A stretch of 64,000 nt of DNA from Vagococcus acidifermentans. GTDB lineage: Bacteria; Bacillota; Bacilli; Lactobacillales; Vagococcaceae. The stretch spans positions 1-64,000 of the forward strand of contig NZ_NGKC01000015.1 in assembly GCF_003987655.1 (NCBI RefSeq), given 5' to 3'. Below are positions 37,434 through 46,887 of the stretch, piece by piece. A program made the translations under genes and the position numbers. The notes under the pieces were generated by a model. It ran no database searches, was not told the origin of the DNA, and saw nothing but the letters and a program-made list of their open reading frames with translations. Each line of letters starts with the position of its first letter. The stretch's first letter is position 1.

Positions 37434-37466
37434 CAAAAAAAGATGCCGTTTTTCGGCATCTTCTCT
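37434..37466 (-). terminator. Terminator of the purine permease gene
   Basis: AAGATGCCG / CGGCATCTT hairpin followed on the minus strand by T7. Confidence 0.85.
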
Positions 37467-37474
37467 ATAACAAC

Positions 37475-38917
37475 TTATTTACCTAAAAAAGCAATCACGA
37501 TAAAATTCAGTAGAAACAGCGCTGTTACCGCCCATAACACAGGGGAAATCTGTTTGGTCTTGCCTTTTACTACTTTAACAATCACGTAGAAAATAAATCC
37601 GGCAGCAATCCCGTAAGATATGCTGTAGCACAGTCCCATGAAAATAGACGTAAAGAATGCCGGAATCGCATCTTCCAAATCAATCCAGTTGATGTCTTTA
37701 AAGGAAGCCATCATCATAACACCGACCAGAATCAATGCCGGTGCAGTAGCCTGAGCTGGAACAACTCCGACAATCGGCGACAAGAAGCTGCTGAGCAAGA
37801 AAAGAATCGCTACCACAACAGAAGTCAACCCGGTACGTCCGCCGGCGCCGATCCCTGCGGCACTTTCCACAAAAGTTGTTGTATTCGATGTACCGAATAC
37901 CGCACCAACAGATGTTGCAATCGCATCCGCAAACAAAGCTTTATCCATTTTTGATTTGAAGCCTCTGCCGGATTCCACAGCTTCTTCATCTTCCTTGCTG
38001 AAAATCCCCGTTCTGCGGCCTGTGCCGATAAATGTCCCGATTGTATCAAACACATCAGACAAACTGAACGCCAGTACTGTCAGCAGGACTTGCGGAATTT
38101 TGGATACATCTGTGAACAGTGAAGGCAGCCCTTCCGGACCGAATGCCGCACCGAACGTTGTACCCAGTTCCTTGACGGAATTGCCCAATGAATTTTCTGC
38201 AAAGTCAACAGCTGATAAATCAACGACCCCCATCGGTACCGCAAGAATCGATGTCACGATAATCCCGATCAGGATGGCTCCCCGGACATTTTTCACAACT
38301 AACACCGATGTAATAACAAGTCCGATAACAGCCAGTAAAATCGGCATGTTGTCGAAGTTTGCCAAAGCCGGTACGATGCCGCCGCCAGTCACCACGTTGA
38401 CGACTGTATCGCCTTCAACTACTGCTGATTTGATACTGCCGGCATCGGAAGTAAATTCCAGCAGGCCCGCATTTTTAATGCCGACGTACGCAACAAATAT
38501 ACCAATCCCGCCGCCGATGGCACTTTGCAGACTTTCAGGAATTGATTTGATGATCAGTTTTCTGAATTTAGTCACTGTAATTAAAATATTGATAAGACCA
38601 CATAAAAAAACCATTGCCAGAGCTTGCTGCCACGTATAACCTAGCCCCATGACCACAGTGAAGGTGAAAAAGGCGTTCAATCCCATCCCCGGCGCTTGTG
38701 CGTAAGGCACATTCGCAAACAGGCCCATCACCAGCGTACCCACGACAGACGCAATAATCGTGGAAAGAAAAACAGCTTGAAACGGCATGCCCGACAGAGA
38801 TAAAATCGACGGGTTAACAAATAAAATATAACTCATTGCAAAAAAGGTCGTAAATCCCGCCACAACTTCCGTCCCGACAGTTGTTTTGTTTTCTTTCAAC
38901 CTAAAAAACTTTTCCAT
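37475..38917 (-). CDS. NCS2 family purine permease, AzgA/PbuG type
   Basis: The 480-aa protein has 12-14 membrane helices and the AzgA-group signatures TTFFAMSYILFVNPSIL (helix 1), PGMGLNAFFTFTVV (helix 3), GIGIFVAYVGIKNAGLL and SLSDVFDTIGTFIGTGRR. These transporters carry guanine, hypoxanthine or adenine with protons. I saw no purine riboswitch in the leader. A promoter TTGAAT-N17-TATACT lies upstream. Confidence 0.92.
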   Translation of the reverse strand: MEKFFRLKENKTTVGTEVVAGFTTFFAMSYILFVNPSILSLSGMPFQAVFLSTIIASVVGTLVMGLFANVPYAQAPGMGLNAFFTFTVVMGLGYTWQQALAMVFLCGLINILITVTKFRKLIIKSIPESLQSAIGGGIGIFVAYVGIKNAGLLEFTSDAGSIKSAVVEGDTVVNVVTGGGIVPALANFDNMPILLAVIGLVITSVLVVKNVRGAILIGIIVTSILAVPMGVVDLSAVDFAENSLGNSVKELGTTFGAAFGPEGLPSLFTDVSKIPQVLLTVLAFSLSDVFDTIGTFIGTGRRTGIFSKEDEEAVESGRGFKSKMDKALFADAIATSVGAVFGTSNTTTFVESAAGIGAGGRTGLTSVVVAILFLLSSFLSPIVGVVPAQATAPALILVGVMMMASFKDINWIDLEDAIPAFFTSIFMGLCYSISYGIAAGFIFYVIVKVVKGKTKQISPVLWAVTALFLLNFIVIAFLGK

Positions 38918-38970
38918 ACGTTTACCATCATTCCTTTGCGATTTGTTCGTTATTTATGATTCCATAGTAA

Positions 38971-38999
38971 AGTATAACCAGTTGCACCATTAAATTCAA
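38971..38999 (-). promoter_or_regulatory. Promoter of the purine permease gene
   Basis: On the minus strand TTGAAT (38994-38999)-N17-TATACT (38971-38976). A PurBox-like AATAACGAACAAAT lies downstream at about 38941-38954; one mismatch and its position make it doubtful. Confidence 0.6.
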
Positions 39000-39067
39000 T
39001 AAAATAATGAATTAAAATTGAATTTTTTAAGACAATGTTCGTGTTTTAATACATGTTAAAGGGCGCC

Positions 39068-39103
39068 TTTACAGATACAAGTGTTCTATGTATACTAGTA
39101 CAC
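39068..39103 (+). promoter_or_regulatory. Promoter with YtrA-type operator
   Basis: TTTACA (39068-39073)-N17-TATACT (39091-39096). An inverted repeat GTGTTCTA-N7-TAGTACAC (39081-39103) covers the -10. It also fits AGTGTA-N13-TACACT, which I recall as the B. subtilis YtrA site, with two symmetric mismatches. Confidence 0.7.
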
Positions 39104-39129
39104 ATAATGATTTAAAGGAGACTGCTTTC

Positions 39130-39537
39130 GTGATTCAGATTAAAAAAGATTCCAGCAAACCGATATATGAACAAGTCGTGTTCGGTGTGAAGGAAAGTAT
39201 TCTGCACGGCGCCCTGCTTCCCGGCGACAAAATACCGTCGATTCGCGAGATGGCCAACCAACTGTTGCTGAATCCAAATACGATTAGTAAAGCGTACGGT
39301 ATTTTGGAAGACCAGGATATCATCGAAACGGTGCAAGGCAAAGGCACTTTTGTAAAACAGACAGAACCGGTCTTGCGCAACGAGCTGGACGTCAGAATGC
39401 TGAAAAAGAAACTGACAGAGCTGGTCATCGAAGCTTTTTACATCAAAGTCGGAAAAGAAGAAATGATACAGTGGATCGAAGACGCTGTAGAACAGTTTGG
39501 AGGACCTAACCATGACACTGACAGTGAAGAATCTTAA
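39130..39537 (+). CDS. GntR family regulator, YtrA subfamily (second copy)
   Basis: The 135-aa protein has the winged helix PIYEQVVFGVKESILHGALLPGDKIPSIREMANQL and NPNTISKAYGILEDQDIIETVQGKGTFV, then a short helical tail (LKKKLTELVIEAFYIKVGKEEMIQWIEDAV). GTG 39130 follows AAAGGAG; an in-frame ATG at 39088 lies inside the operator and -10 and cannot be used. It precedes an ABC ATPase gene, overlapping by 26 bp, and likely represses this operon. Confidence 0.92.
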   Translation: MIQIKKDSSKPIYEQVVFGVKESILHGALLPGDKIPSIREMANQLLLNPNTISKAYGILEDQDIIETVQGKGTFVKQTEPVLRNELDVRMLKKKLTELVIEAFYIKVGKEEMIQWIEDAVEQFGGPNHDTDSEES

Positions 39538-40408
39538 TAAACAAATCGACAGGCAAGCCATACTCGAGCACATTGGATTTTCCGTTTCAGCCGGTGAAAT
39601 CGTCGGCTTGATCGGGCGCAACGGCACCGGCAAAACCACTCTCTTCCGGACAATCGCCAATCATTATGCCAAAGACAGCGGGATTGTTTCAATTAACGGA
39701 ATAAATATTGATGAACAGCCGAAAAGCTATCAGGAAATATTCTATCTTGATACCCAGCATTTGTTTATTGCCGGGCTGACGCCTAAGCAAATCGCCGCTT
39801 ACTACCGCTTGTTTTTTGAGCAATTTGACACAGAAAAATATTTTGCGTTGTTGAAGAAACACCAGCTTGCGCCCGATTTGAAATTTCAGCGCTTTTCAAA
39901 AGGAATGCAGGCGCTTATCAGCGTCATCACAGCCTTTTCGAGCAATGCTTCCTACATCTTGCTGGATGAACCGTTTGACGGTCTGGATATCATTATCAAA
40001 AAACAAGTCATGAGACTGGTGCTGAATGAAGTCAGCACGCATCAGCGGGGCATCATCATTTCTTCCCATAATCTGCCGGAGCTGGAAGACATCATCGACC
40101 ACGTGCTGATTTTGAAAAATCAAACTCTTGTCAGGGACTACTATCTGGAACGTATCCGCGAAACATCCCGCAAGTTCCAAATGGTTTTCCGCAAAAAAGA
40201 AGTGCCTGCTGTTATCAAAGAAAACTGCCGCATCATTCAAGTCCAAGGGCGTGTGATTATCGGAATCTTTGAGGACCTGACAGAAGAACTCCAACAAGAA
40301 ATCTTACAGCTTGAACCTGCTTTGTTCGAAGAAATGCCGATTACGTTGGAAGATTTGTTTGCCGCTAATTTAACGAAAGACAGCGATTATGTGCTGTTTG
40401 ACAAATAA
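39512..40408 (+). CDS. ABC transporter ATP-binding protein (YtrB-like)
   Basis: The 298-aa ATPase has Walker A GLIGRNGTGKTT, Q-loop in YLDTQHLFIAGLTPKQ, a degenerate signature RFSKGMQALISVITAF, Walker B YILLDEPFDGLD and switch SSHNLPE, then an about 90-residue C-terminal extension. ATG 39512 follows GGAGG. The alanine-serine change in the LSGGQ-type motif (FSKGM) is common in this subgroup. It works with the following membrane protein. Confidence 0.92.
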   Translation: MTLTVKNLNKQIDRQAILEHIGFSVSAGEIVGLIGRNGTGKTTLFRTIANHYAKDSGIVSINGINIDEQPKSYQEIFYLDTQHLFIAGLTPKQIAAYYRLFFEQFDTEKYFALLKKHQLAPDLKFQRFSKGMQALISVITAFSSNASYILLDEPFDGLDIIIKKQVMRLVLNEVSTHQRGIIISSHNLPELEDIIDHVLILKNQTLVRDYYLERIRETSRKFQMVFRKKEVPAVIKENCRIIQVQGRVIIGIFEDLTEELQQEILQLEPALFEEMPITLEDLFAANLTKDSDYVLFDK

Positions 40409-40420
40409 AGGGGGAAATTC

Positions 40421-41587
40421 ATGAATAACGGACTAGCTCACTTGCTGCTGCGCAGGTATTGGAAGATGATGGTGCTGCTGCTCGTTGTATTGGTCGGCAA
40501 CGCCGTATATGTATCGGCGACGTTTGTCGGGGACTGGAAGCTGGCTTATTCTTACTATCACTCCGATGAGTTTAAAAAGATGTTCAATGAAGATGAAGAA
40601 ATAAAACAGGACGGAAAAATATACCTCTACTCGAAAGAAAACGGCGAGGAAGTCTACACAAACAGCTATCAGGAATATGTCGATTTTAACGCAACAGTTT
40701 TCAATGAGTCGGGATTTTACAGCTATGATTTGACCGGAGGCTATTTTTATACGACTGCACTAGTCGCTGCCATTGCCGGCTGCCTGCTCTTTATGTTTGA
40801 CTTGAAGACGCATTTCAATACACTGCTCTTCTCATCGCGTTTTTCAAAAAAGAGTATCTATTTTATGAAACACCTGCTCGTGACAGGCACATTCATACTG
40901 TCGCTGATTATCAGCAAAATCGTCTATCTGGCGATATTATTACGCAACATCCCTGAGAAATACTTGAATGCCGGTTTAATGGAGTTGATGCCGTCAGTGG
41001 TCGTCAATGTGCTTGCCCTTGCGACAACTTTCATCGCCGCATCACTGCTCGGTCTGGTGCTGGGGGAATGGATCAGCGGGCTCGGCACCATCGCCTTTTT
41101 CTTCGTCACGTTTGGCATGTTCACGTCACAATTGTATGCTGCTTCGGAACAAATCGCAGCATACTATGAGAAAACAAATCAGCTGTGGCCGTTCATCAAC
41201 ATGCTGACATCACCGGCGATTCAACCGCGTGTGGTGCACCCCGGAGAAGTCGCCTTGCCGCTTCTGCTCAGCGGCGGCTGCTTGTTGGCCGGTGCCGCGC
41301 TGTATCAGCGGCTGTCACTTGAAAATAACGGCAACTACCTTATGTTTGACAAACTGAGGAAACCGATGCAGCTCCTAATCGTCATCTACACGGTGATGCT
41401 GTTCCGTCTCGACCGCCATGTCAGATATTTGTTCCCGCTGTCTTTTGAGACACCTGGCAGTTTCTTCAGTATCACGGCAAAAACACTGGGGTTTGGGGCA
41501 ATGGTCTATGTTTTGACAGACTTTCTGATTTATCGCCGCATCCCGTTCAAACAGCATTTGTTAAAATGGGTAAAAAGGGCGCAATAA
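40421..41587 (+). CDS. ABC transporter membrane protein of the second GntR operon
   Basis: The 388-aa protein has about eight membrane helices. After the first helix, an extracellular domain of about 75 residues (VGDWKLAYSYYHSDEFKKMFNEDEEIKQ...) is followed by clustered helices; FSSRFSKKSIYFMKHLLVTG is a coupling-helix-like segment for the ATPase. I do not recognise the substrate; by context it is an envelope-stress exporter or sensor like YtrCD. AAGGGGG precedes the ATG. Confidence 0.8.
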   Translation: MNNGLAHLLLRRYWKMMVLLLVVLVGNAVYVSATFVGDWKLAYSYYHSDEFKKMFNEDEEIKQDGKIYLYSKENGEEVYTNSYQEYVDFNATVFNESGFYSYDLTGGYFYTTALVAAIAGCLLFMFDLKTHFNTLLFSSRFSKKSIYFMKHLLVTGTFILSLIISKIVYLAILLRNIPEKYLNAGLMELMPSVVVNVLALATTFIAASLLGLVLGEWISGLGTIAFFFVTFGMFTSQLYAASEQIAAYYEKTNQLWPFINMLTSPAIQPRVVHPGEVALPLLLSGGCLLAGAALYQRLSLENNGNYLMFDKLRKPMQLLIVIYTVMLFRLDRHVRYLFPLSFETPGSFFSITAKTLGFGAMVYVLTDFLIYRRIPFKQHLLKWVKRAQ

Positions 41588-41618
41588 GTCCATTTCCGGA
41601 ACATAAAAAGGGTTTTAT

Positions 41619-41647
41619 TTGAAAAATTGCCGAATCAAGACTACAAT
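41619..41647 (+). promoter_or_regulatory. hsp20 promoter
   Basis: TTGAAA (41619-41624)-N17-TACAAT (41642-41647). No CIRCE element or CtsR box is visible. Confidence 0.7.
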
Positions 41648-41684
41648 AAAGTTGTAAGGATAAATTATTAAGGAGAGATGACTT

Positions 41685-42110
41685 ATGGTTCACGACTTGA
41701 GAAGACGCGACTTTGATGATTTTATTCCTGATGATTTTTTTGGTAATTTTGGCAAGAACTTTTTCAAATCGTTTGGTTGGGACGGCCATATGAAGACCGA
41801 TATCGTTGAAAAGGACGATGAATACAAAGTCAGCATTGATTTGCCGGGCATGGACAAAAAAGACATCAAACTTGATTTTAAAAATGACGTCCTTTCCGTT
41901 CAGGCAGAACGTAATGTTGCTTCAGAGGCCAAAGATGATGAAGGACGTGTCATCAGCAGCGAACGTCACTATGGTACTATCCACAGACAATACCGTCTGC
42001 CGAATGTCAAAGCCTCCGACATCAAAGCCTCCTATGATAAAGGCGAGCTGACGATTATCCTGCCGAAAGAAAAGAAAGAACAAACCGACTCCAGTATCGC
42101 AATTGACTAA
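41685..42110 (+). CDS. Hsp20/alpha-crystallin family small heat-shock protein
   Basis: The 141-aa chaperone has an N-terminal aromatic arm (FDDFIPDDFFGNFGKNFFKSF), the alpha-crystallin domain (about 37-128: MKTDIVEKDDEYKVSIDLPGMDKKDIKLDF ... ASYDKGELTIILPK) and a short C-terminal tail. It holds unfolded proteins during stress. AAGGAGAGATG region supplies the ribosome binding site. It is a single gene with its own promoter and terminator. Confidence 0.96.
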   Translation: MVHDLRRRDFDDFIPDDFFGNFGKNFFKSFGWDGHMKTDIVEKDDEYKVSIDLPGMDKKDIKLDFKNDVLSVQAERNVASEAKDDEGRVISSERHYGTIHRQYRLPNVKASDIKASYDKGELTIILPKEKKEQTDSSIAID

Positions 42111-42130
42111 TTGTACTTGACCCAATGACT

Positions 42131-42168
42131 CAAGCCCCTCCAGTATATAGCCGGAGGGGCTTTTTTTA
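42131..42168. terminator. Bidirectional terminator between hsp20 and mprF
   Basis: AGCCCCTCC / GGAGGGGCT followed by T7. Confidence 0.93.
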
Positions 42169-44676
42169 TTTTGGATGAATCACGCGGTAACTTTGGTACA
42201 ACGCCGTCAACACCGAGATGCGTTTCGGGTATATCAAGTATTTCGGCTGCCACTTCGGTCTGAATTTTTGTTTGTAGTTGCGCAAGCCTTTAAACGAATA
42301 CATACTTGAAGAATGCTGATAAATACTGCTGGTCATGGCATTCAGCAATCCGTTTGTCTTCTCGTAAGAACTGGACAGCGGCGCCATACCGATATTAAAA
42401 GTGCGGTAGCCTTGTTCTTGCGACCACAGCAGCATCTGCAAATACAACAAATCCATCATCGGCACAGCTTCCGGCTCTTGCCAGCGAATGAGGTCAACAG
42501 ACATACTTTCTTTTGTATAGCTCGGCATGAGCGTTGCGAACCCCTGCAGCTTGCCGTGCTTATCCCGCACTGTTGCCACATTGGCCGCACGAAGATAGGT
42601 TTCATCAAAATTACCTATCGAAAACGTCATCTCATGCCGGTTGCCCAGCCAGCTGTCAGAAACCGGCTTCAGCTCATCTATCAGCGCATCGGTCGGCTCT
42701 TCGATGGCAAAAGTCAGCTCTGCGCGTTCCTGCTTGTTCAACAGCTGGCGGAACAGCTTGCCTTTATTACCGGTGATTTTGAACTCAGACAAGTCGATTT
42801 CGCCTTCTTCGCCCAAATTAAACAACGCACAGTCCAGCTCGATATACACGTTGACGTGACGCGGAGATACTTGATAAAAAATCACATACTTACCTGCCTC
42901 CAGCGCCTTGTCATTGATTTTCTGAATAAAACTGAACACTTCCCCTTCATCGCCCTGCGGGTCGCCGAGAATCATGACAAAGTAGGGCGTCTCCTGAAAG
43001 ATGACCGCATTTTGCAGCGTCAGGTCTACAAGGACCTGATTGCCTGACAACAGCCCTAAATGTGCCAGGCTGTCGCCGCCGTACTCTTTAACGAGCGCCA
43101 GATAGTCTGCTTTATCTAAACTCATGCCGTCTTGTCTGCACACCTCCGAGAAATGCAAAGTCCGCCTCAAATACAACCGGGAACCGACAGCATAAAGACA
43201 CCAGACAAGCGTGGTACCAAGCATGACCGGAACAATCAGCCGCTCTGCCCCTGGTACCAATCCGCCGACAGCCGCCGCCAAACCATCAATTTGCACGAAA
43301 AGCAGTATTAACACAACGGCCCACAGCAACAGCTCCTGCCAGCGGCGGACAGTGACGGACACGCGCATCAGATTTTTGGAGAAGAACAGCAGTCCCATCA
43401 GCATGATGGTCAAAAACAACCCGACAAAGCTCCTGTCTTGCACAGAGATGGCCAGCTGACTGAAAAAAATTATCAGCAATTTAAGCCATAAATTGCGGTA
43501 TGATTCTGCCGAACCGTAATAAATTCCCAAAATATTGGTAACGATCAGCAGACTGAATACGAAATACAAACTGCAAATAACCATGTTCAGCCGGTGTTCC
43601 GGCGAAGTGACATTAAAGTACATCGCCAAGACTGCATCTTGCGAATGGAAAAAAGCTACCAGCAAAAAGATGATCATTAAGCCGAATCTAGCAAGATAGC
43701 TCATGCTTTTTCGAGTCAGCGACACAACAATCGAACCAAACTCCCGTGAAAAAAGAACCAGCTTTTGGTCTGCCAGTTTGTCCGTCAAAATTGCCTGGAA
43801 TTCACTGATTGACAAGATGACCCCCAAAATGAACGGCAAAATATTATAAACCAGCCGGTAAAACACAACCGCCAGCAGCACGGCGCTGTCAGTCAGTCCG
43901 AATTCATTGGTCATGCCCAGCAGAAAAATCACGTCAAATGCTCCCAGACCGCCCGGCACCATACTGATTAGACCGGCAATCGTTGCCACAATGAAAATAC
44001 TTTCCATTTGCCAGAAGTTGATGGTCACACCGACAAAGTGCAAAGCCAAGAACATAACAAAACCTGCCAGCGCATAGTCCGCTGCGGAAACCAGCGTATA
44101 CTTCACGCTCAACCAGCGGTCTTGCGGCAACGGCGGTTTAAGCACTGTTACTACGAGAAAAACCGGCAGCAGACATGCCAAAAGCCCCAGTATGACTTTT
44201 AAATACGGACGCTCCACCAGAAGATGGGCAGGTGCGAACACGCCGCTGATGACTAGTATTGACAAGACCCCGATACCTGTAATCATTGACATCATTAACA
44301 GGGAAATATTTTTCTTCAACTGGCTTTTGTCACGCTCTGAGATATATTGGCGGTAATAATTGTAGCGGACTGTCAAGCCGACAACACCACCGAAACCGAT
44401 TAAGGCATTCAGAGAATTGGCAATCCAGCTGATTTTCAGTGTCTTAAGGTTCAAGGCAGGCATCTTTTGAGACCTGACAAGCACCAAATCATATAAACTT
44501 AGTATTAAAATGCCGGACAACCCGGCTGCTGCCAATGACACAACGGAAAAAACCGATTGCTTTTGAATGGCATGGAACACATCCCGAAAATTGATTGCTG
44601 TCAATTCAGAACGTAATTTTACAATAGAAATGATAAAGATAATAATTGCCAAAAAATATTTCAGTCGTTTTTTCAT
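42166..44676 (-). CDS. mprF: Phosphatidylglycerol lysyltransferase/flippase MprF
   Basis: The 836-aa bifunctional membrane protein moves lysine from Lys-tRNA to phosphatidylglycerol and flips the product outward, lowering cationic peptide binding. About 14 helices (1-500) include the flippase signature IAGLISMVPGGLGAFDVIFLLG. The C-terminal cytoplasmic DUF2156 domain (about 520-836) has FAIEEPTDALIDELKPVSDSWLGN and the terminal GLRNYKQKFRPKWQPKYLIYP. Length is normal. Single gene. Confidence 0.96.
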   Translation of the reverse strand: MKKRLKYFLAIIIFIISIVKLRSELTAINFRDVFHAIQKQSVFSVVSLAAAGLSGILILSLYDLVLVRSQKMPALNLKTLKISWIANSLNALIGFGGVVGLTVRYNYYRQYISERDKSQLKKNISLLMMSMITGIGVLSILVISGVFAPAHLLVERPYLKVILGLLACLLPVFLVVTVLKPPLPQDRWLSVKYTLVSAADYALAGFVMFLALHFVGVTINFWQMESIFIVATIAGLISMVPGGLGAFDVIFLLGMTNEFGLTDSAVLLAVVFYRLVYNILPFILGVILSISEFQAILTDKLADQKLVLFSREFGSIVVSLTRKSMSYLARFGLMIIFLLVAFFHSQDAVLAMYFNVTSPEHRLNMVICSLYFVFSLLIVTNILGIYYGSAESYRNLWLKLLIIFFSQLAISVQDRSFVGLFLTIMLMGLLFFSKNLMRVSVTVRRWQELLLWAVVLILLFVQIDGLAAAVGGLVPGAERLIVPVMLGTTLVWCLYAVGSRLYLRRTLHFSEVCRQDGMSLDKADYLALVKEYGGDSLAHLGLLSGNQVLVDLTLQNAVIFQETPYFVMILGDPQGDEGEVFSFIQKINDKALEAGKYVIFYQVSPRHVNVYIELDCALFNLGEEGEIDLSEFKITGNKGKLFRQLLNKQERAELTFAIEEPTDALIDELKPVSDSWLGNRHEMTFSIGNFDETYLRAANVATVRDKHGKLQGFATLMPSYTKESMSVDLIRWQEPEAVPMMDLLYLQMLLWSQEQGYRTFNIGMAPLSSSYEKTNGLLNAMTSSIYQHSSSMYSFKGLRNYKQKFRPKWQPKYLIYPKRISVLTALYQSYRVIHPK

Positions 44677-44739
44677 AAGTAACCTCGCTATAAACCTGTG
44701 CTAACTGCAACCTTGCTGCAGAAAACAGTTATTTTTTAT

Positions 44740-44769
44740 ATCGTACCATAAATATATTTTTTTTCACAA
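44740..44769 (-). promoter_or_regulatory. Probable mprF promoter
   Basis: On the minus strand TTGTGA (44764-44769)-N18-TACGAT (44740-44745), with TGG before the -10. Confidence 0.42.
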
Positions 44770-44803
44770 CTTGCCAGTCGCCGGGACAACAAACGGTCAC
44801 ACG

Positions 44804-44834
44804 AAAAAAACCTCCATAAAAAAAGAGGTTTTTG
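44804..44834 (-). terminator. Terminator of the DUF554 gene
   Basis: AAAAACCTC / GAGGTTTTT with an A-rich loop, followed on the minus strand by T7. Confidence 0.75.
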
Positions 44835-44839
44835 ACTAA

Positions 44840-45547
44840 TCAAACTAGCACACTGGCTAACAAATAATAGACAATCGGTACGAACACTGCCGGCAAAAGA
44901 TTCGAGACTTTGATGCGGGTGAGCTTCAGCATATTGGTCCCTAAACAGAAAATCAAAATACCGCCGACGATTGACAGCTCTCTCAACATATCCGCAGACA
45001 AAAACGGTGCCAAGCTCCCTGCCAACAACGTAATCACCCCTTGGTAAACAAGGACCGAAACCGCAGAAAAGACCACTCCCACTCCCAAAGTAGACGCCAT
45101 AACAAGCGCCACGATACCGTCAATCACACTTTTTGCCAGCAAAATATCATGATTGCCGTTGATACCGCTCTCCAGCGGGCCAAGTATCGCCATGCTCCCG
45201 ACACAAAATAGGAGCGATGCTGAAACAAATCCTTCAGAAAACTGACCCCGCAGTGTCGACTGACTCAGTTTGTCTTCCAACACGTCCCCCAACGATGCCA
45301 TTTTTTCCTCCAGATTCAGCCATGTGCCAATGATTCCGCCAATAACTAAACTGATGATAAACAAGACAGCATTCGCCGACGGGTCAAGCATGTTGCTGAT
45401 GGCGCCCGACAGACCGACAAATAAAACAGATAAGGCAGACGCATGATGAATCACCTGACGGTATGATTCCTTTAAACCGCTCTTTAAAAACAACCCTGCA
45501 AATCCGCCGACTAAAACAGCCAACGTGTTTATTCCTGTACCAAGCAT
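44840..45547 (-). CDS. DUF554 family membrane protein (YdfK-like)
   Basis: The 235-aa protein has about seven membrane helices and the DUF554 signatures TGINTLAVLVGGFAGLFLK, FVSASLLFCVGSMAILGPLESG and MASTLGVGVVFSAVSVLVYQG. The family is widespread and suspected to be a transporter; substrate is unknown. GAGGG precedes the ATG. It follows the TraX-like gene on the same strand at 48 bp. Confidence 0.92.
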   Translation of the reverse strand: MLGTGINTLAVLVGGFAGLFLKSGLKESYRQVIHHASALSVLFVGLSGAISNMLDPSANAVLFIISLVIGGIIGTWLNLEEKMASLGDVLEDKLSQSTLRGQFSEGFVSASLLFCVGSMAILGPLESGINGNHDILLAKSVIDGIVALVMASTLGVGVVFSAVSVLVYQGVITLLAGSLAPFLSADMLRELSIVGGILIFCLGTNMLKLTRIKVSNLLPAVFVPIVYYLLASVLV

Positions 45548-45595
45548 AACATTCCCTCATTTCTAGCAACCATCTTCTTAGCTGATACTCACAAG

Positions 45596-46336
45596 CTAAA
45601 ACAACACTGACCGGATGAGATAGAGCATCAGCAAATGTACTGGGTAAAACAGATAATACCCGTACTTGACCCACTTAGGCGAGTATCCCCGCTGACCATT
45701 ATAGCGAAGCAATAAAGGTATTGTCAGAAACAGCCCTGTCATCGTCGTTAAATAAAACAAATTATCAAAAATCTCCGATTCAGACATCATCCCCACTGCC
45801 GGAATCATCATCAGTCCCAATAGCAGGATGACATAGACAATCGGCAGCACAACCCGTTTGCGCGGATCTTTGATGCGGTAATTCCAGTAAATAATCAAAA
45901 TACCAAATAAATTCCAATCTGAAAGACTCGTTGTCAACATAAAAAAGAGCACAATCAGGACGTGTAAAAATCTGTTGTCCGTCAGCTCGCATACGGCCAT
46001 CATGCACAACCCCATCAGCAGTGTGAACAGCACATTATTAAATAAGTCAGTCACTTCGAATTGCCAGTTGTTTTCAAAATAAATGTGAAACGGCACGACT
46101 GACACTAACGAAAAAAAAGCCAGACGCAAACCGTACTTCCAACGGTTTCTGGTATAATGAAACCCCTCCACCAACAAATAAGCCATAATCGGAAAAGTCA
46201 ATTTTCCGATAAATTCAGTCAGCCAAAAAAGTGGCGGGGAAAAACTCATAAAATCAAAACCATTGCCAATGTGGTTCAACAGCATGGCAACTATTGCAAT
46301 GAGTTTTAAATGAAATGCGTCAATACTTTTTGTCAT
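45596..46336 (-). CDS. TraX family membrane protein
   Basis: The 246-aa protein has about eight membrane helices with FHLKLIAIVAMLLNHIGNGFDF at the N-terminus and FIGKLTFPIMAYLLVEGFHYTRNRWKYGLRL, the TraX pattern. TraX acetylates F-pilin in conjugative plasmids, but chromosomal homologues in Firmicutes belong to the acyltransferase-3-like group and probably acetylate a surface polymer. There is no conjugation gene nearby. Confidence 0.9.
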   Translation of the reverse strand: MTKSIDAFHLKLIAIVAMLLNHIGNGFDFMSFSPPLFWLTEFIGKLTFPIMAYLLVEGFHYTRNRWKYGLRLAFFSLVSVVPFHIYFENNWQFEVTDLFNNVLFTLLMGLCMMAVCELTDNRFLHVLIVLFFMLTTSLSDWNLFGILIIYWNYRIKDPRKRVVLPIVYVILLLGLMMIPAVGMMSESEIFDNLFYLTTMTGLFLTIPLLLRYNGQRGYSPKWVKYGYYLFYPVHLLMLYLIRSVLF

Positions 46337-46581
46337 AATCGTATGTCCTGTCCTTTCCAGCTGTCAGGCAGCCGTTCACCCTGCGGAGATTGCGCGTGGA
46401 ATCGTAAGAATGTTCTGCCTATTGAGCGCAGCACCACCACTGTATCATCGCTGACTAAACTTTACATTATTTTTTCAAAAAACTTGAATTAAATTTACTT
46501 ACATATCGTATCATAGATGTGTTGATTAGCCCACCCTATTTTTAATCTGTCAGCCCGTTCAACGAAAGAGGTGTCTAGAAC

Positions 46582-46887
46582 ATGGCACAAATTGTCTGCT
46601 TTTTTTATACAGGCTGTTTTATTTTTGTTTGTTTAGTCGTCTTGGCTCGTCACATGAAAAACAGAACGAAGCCAGCTCCTTTCTCACTGAAAGGGAAAGT
46701 CACATGTGTGTTTGAGCATTACGTCATTTTTATTGACGACAAAGGCAGCCAGTTCGTTGTCGCCCGCAATCAGGATTTTGCCGCAACTGTCCGCCCGGGC
46801 GATACTATCACCATCTGTGCTGACGGAAAATTGCTGGATACTTTCCCTAAAAAAATTACCGGCATCAGGCAACTTCACTGCTTATAA
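46582..46887 (+). CDS. Hypothetical membrane-anchored protein
   Basis: The 101-aa protein has one N-terminal membrane helix (FFYTGCFIFVCLVVLARHMK) and a cytoplasmic beta-rich domain of about 65 residues (FSLKGKVTCVFEHYVIFIDDKGSQFVVARNQD, then VRPGDTITICADGKLLDTFP), which looks like a small OB- or SH3-like barrel. I do not recognise it. AGAGGTGTC precedes the ATG. Single gene closed by a strong terminator. Confidence 0.7.
   Translation: MAQIVCFFYTGCFIFVCLVVLARHMKNRTKPAPFSLKGKVTCVFEHYVIFIDDKGSQFVVARNQDFAATVRPGDTITICADGKLLDTFPKKITGIRQLHCL

Noticed and set aside
38918..39060. Purine riboswitch upstream of the purine permease gene
   Set aside because: The leader is only about 45 nt from the predicted start of transcription and lacks the conserved three-way junction bases.
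42313..43047. 244-aa open frame opposite mprF
   Set aside because: Codon-structure shadow of mprF; no start signals and no recognisable domain.
45596..46336. TraX as evidence for a conjugative element
   Set aside because: No relaxase, coupling protein or type IV secretion gene is near; chromosomal TraX-like acyltransferases are common in Firmicutes.
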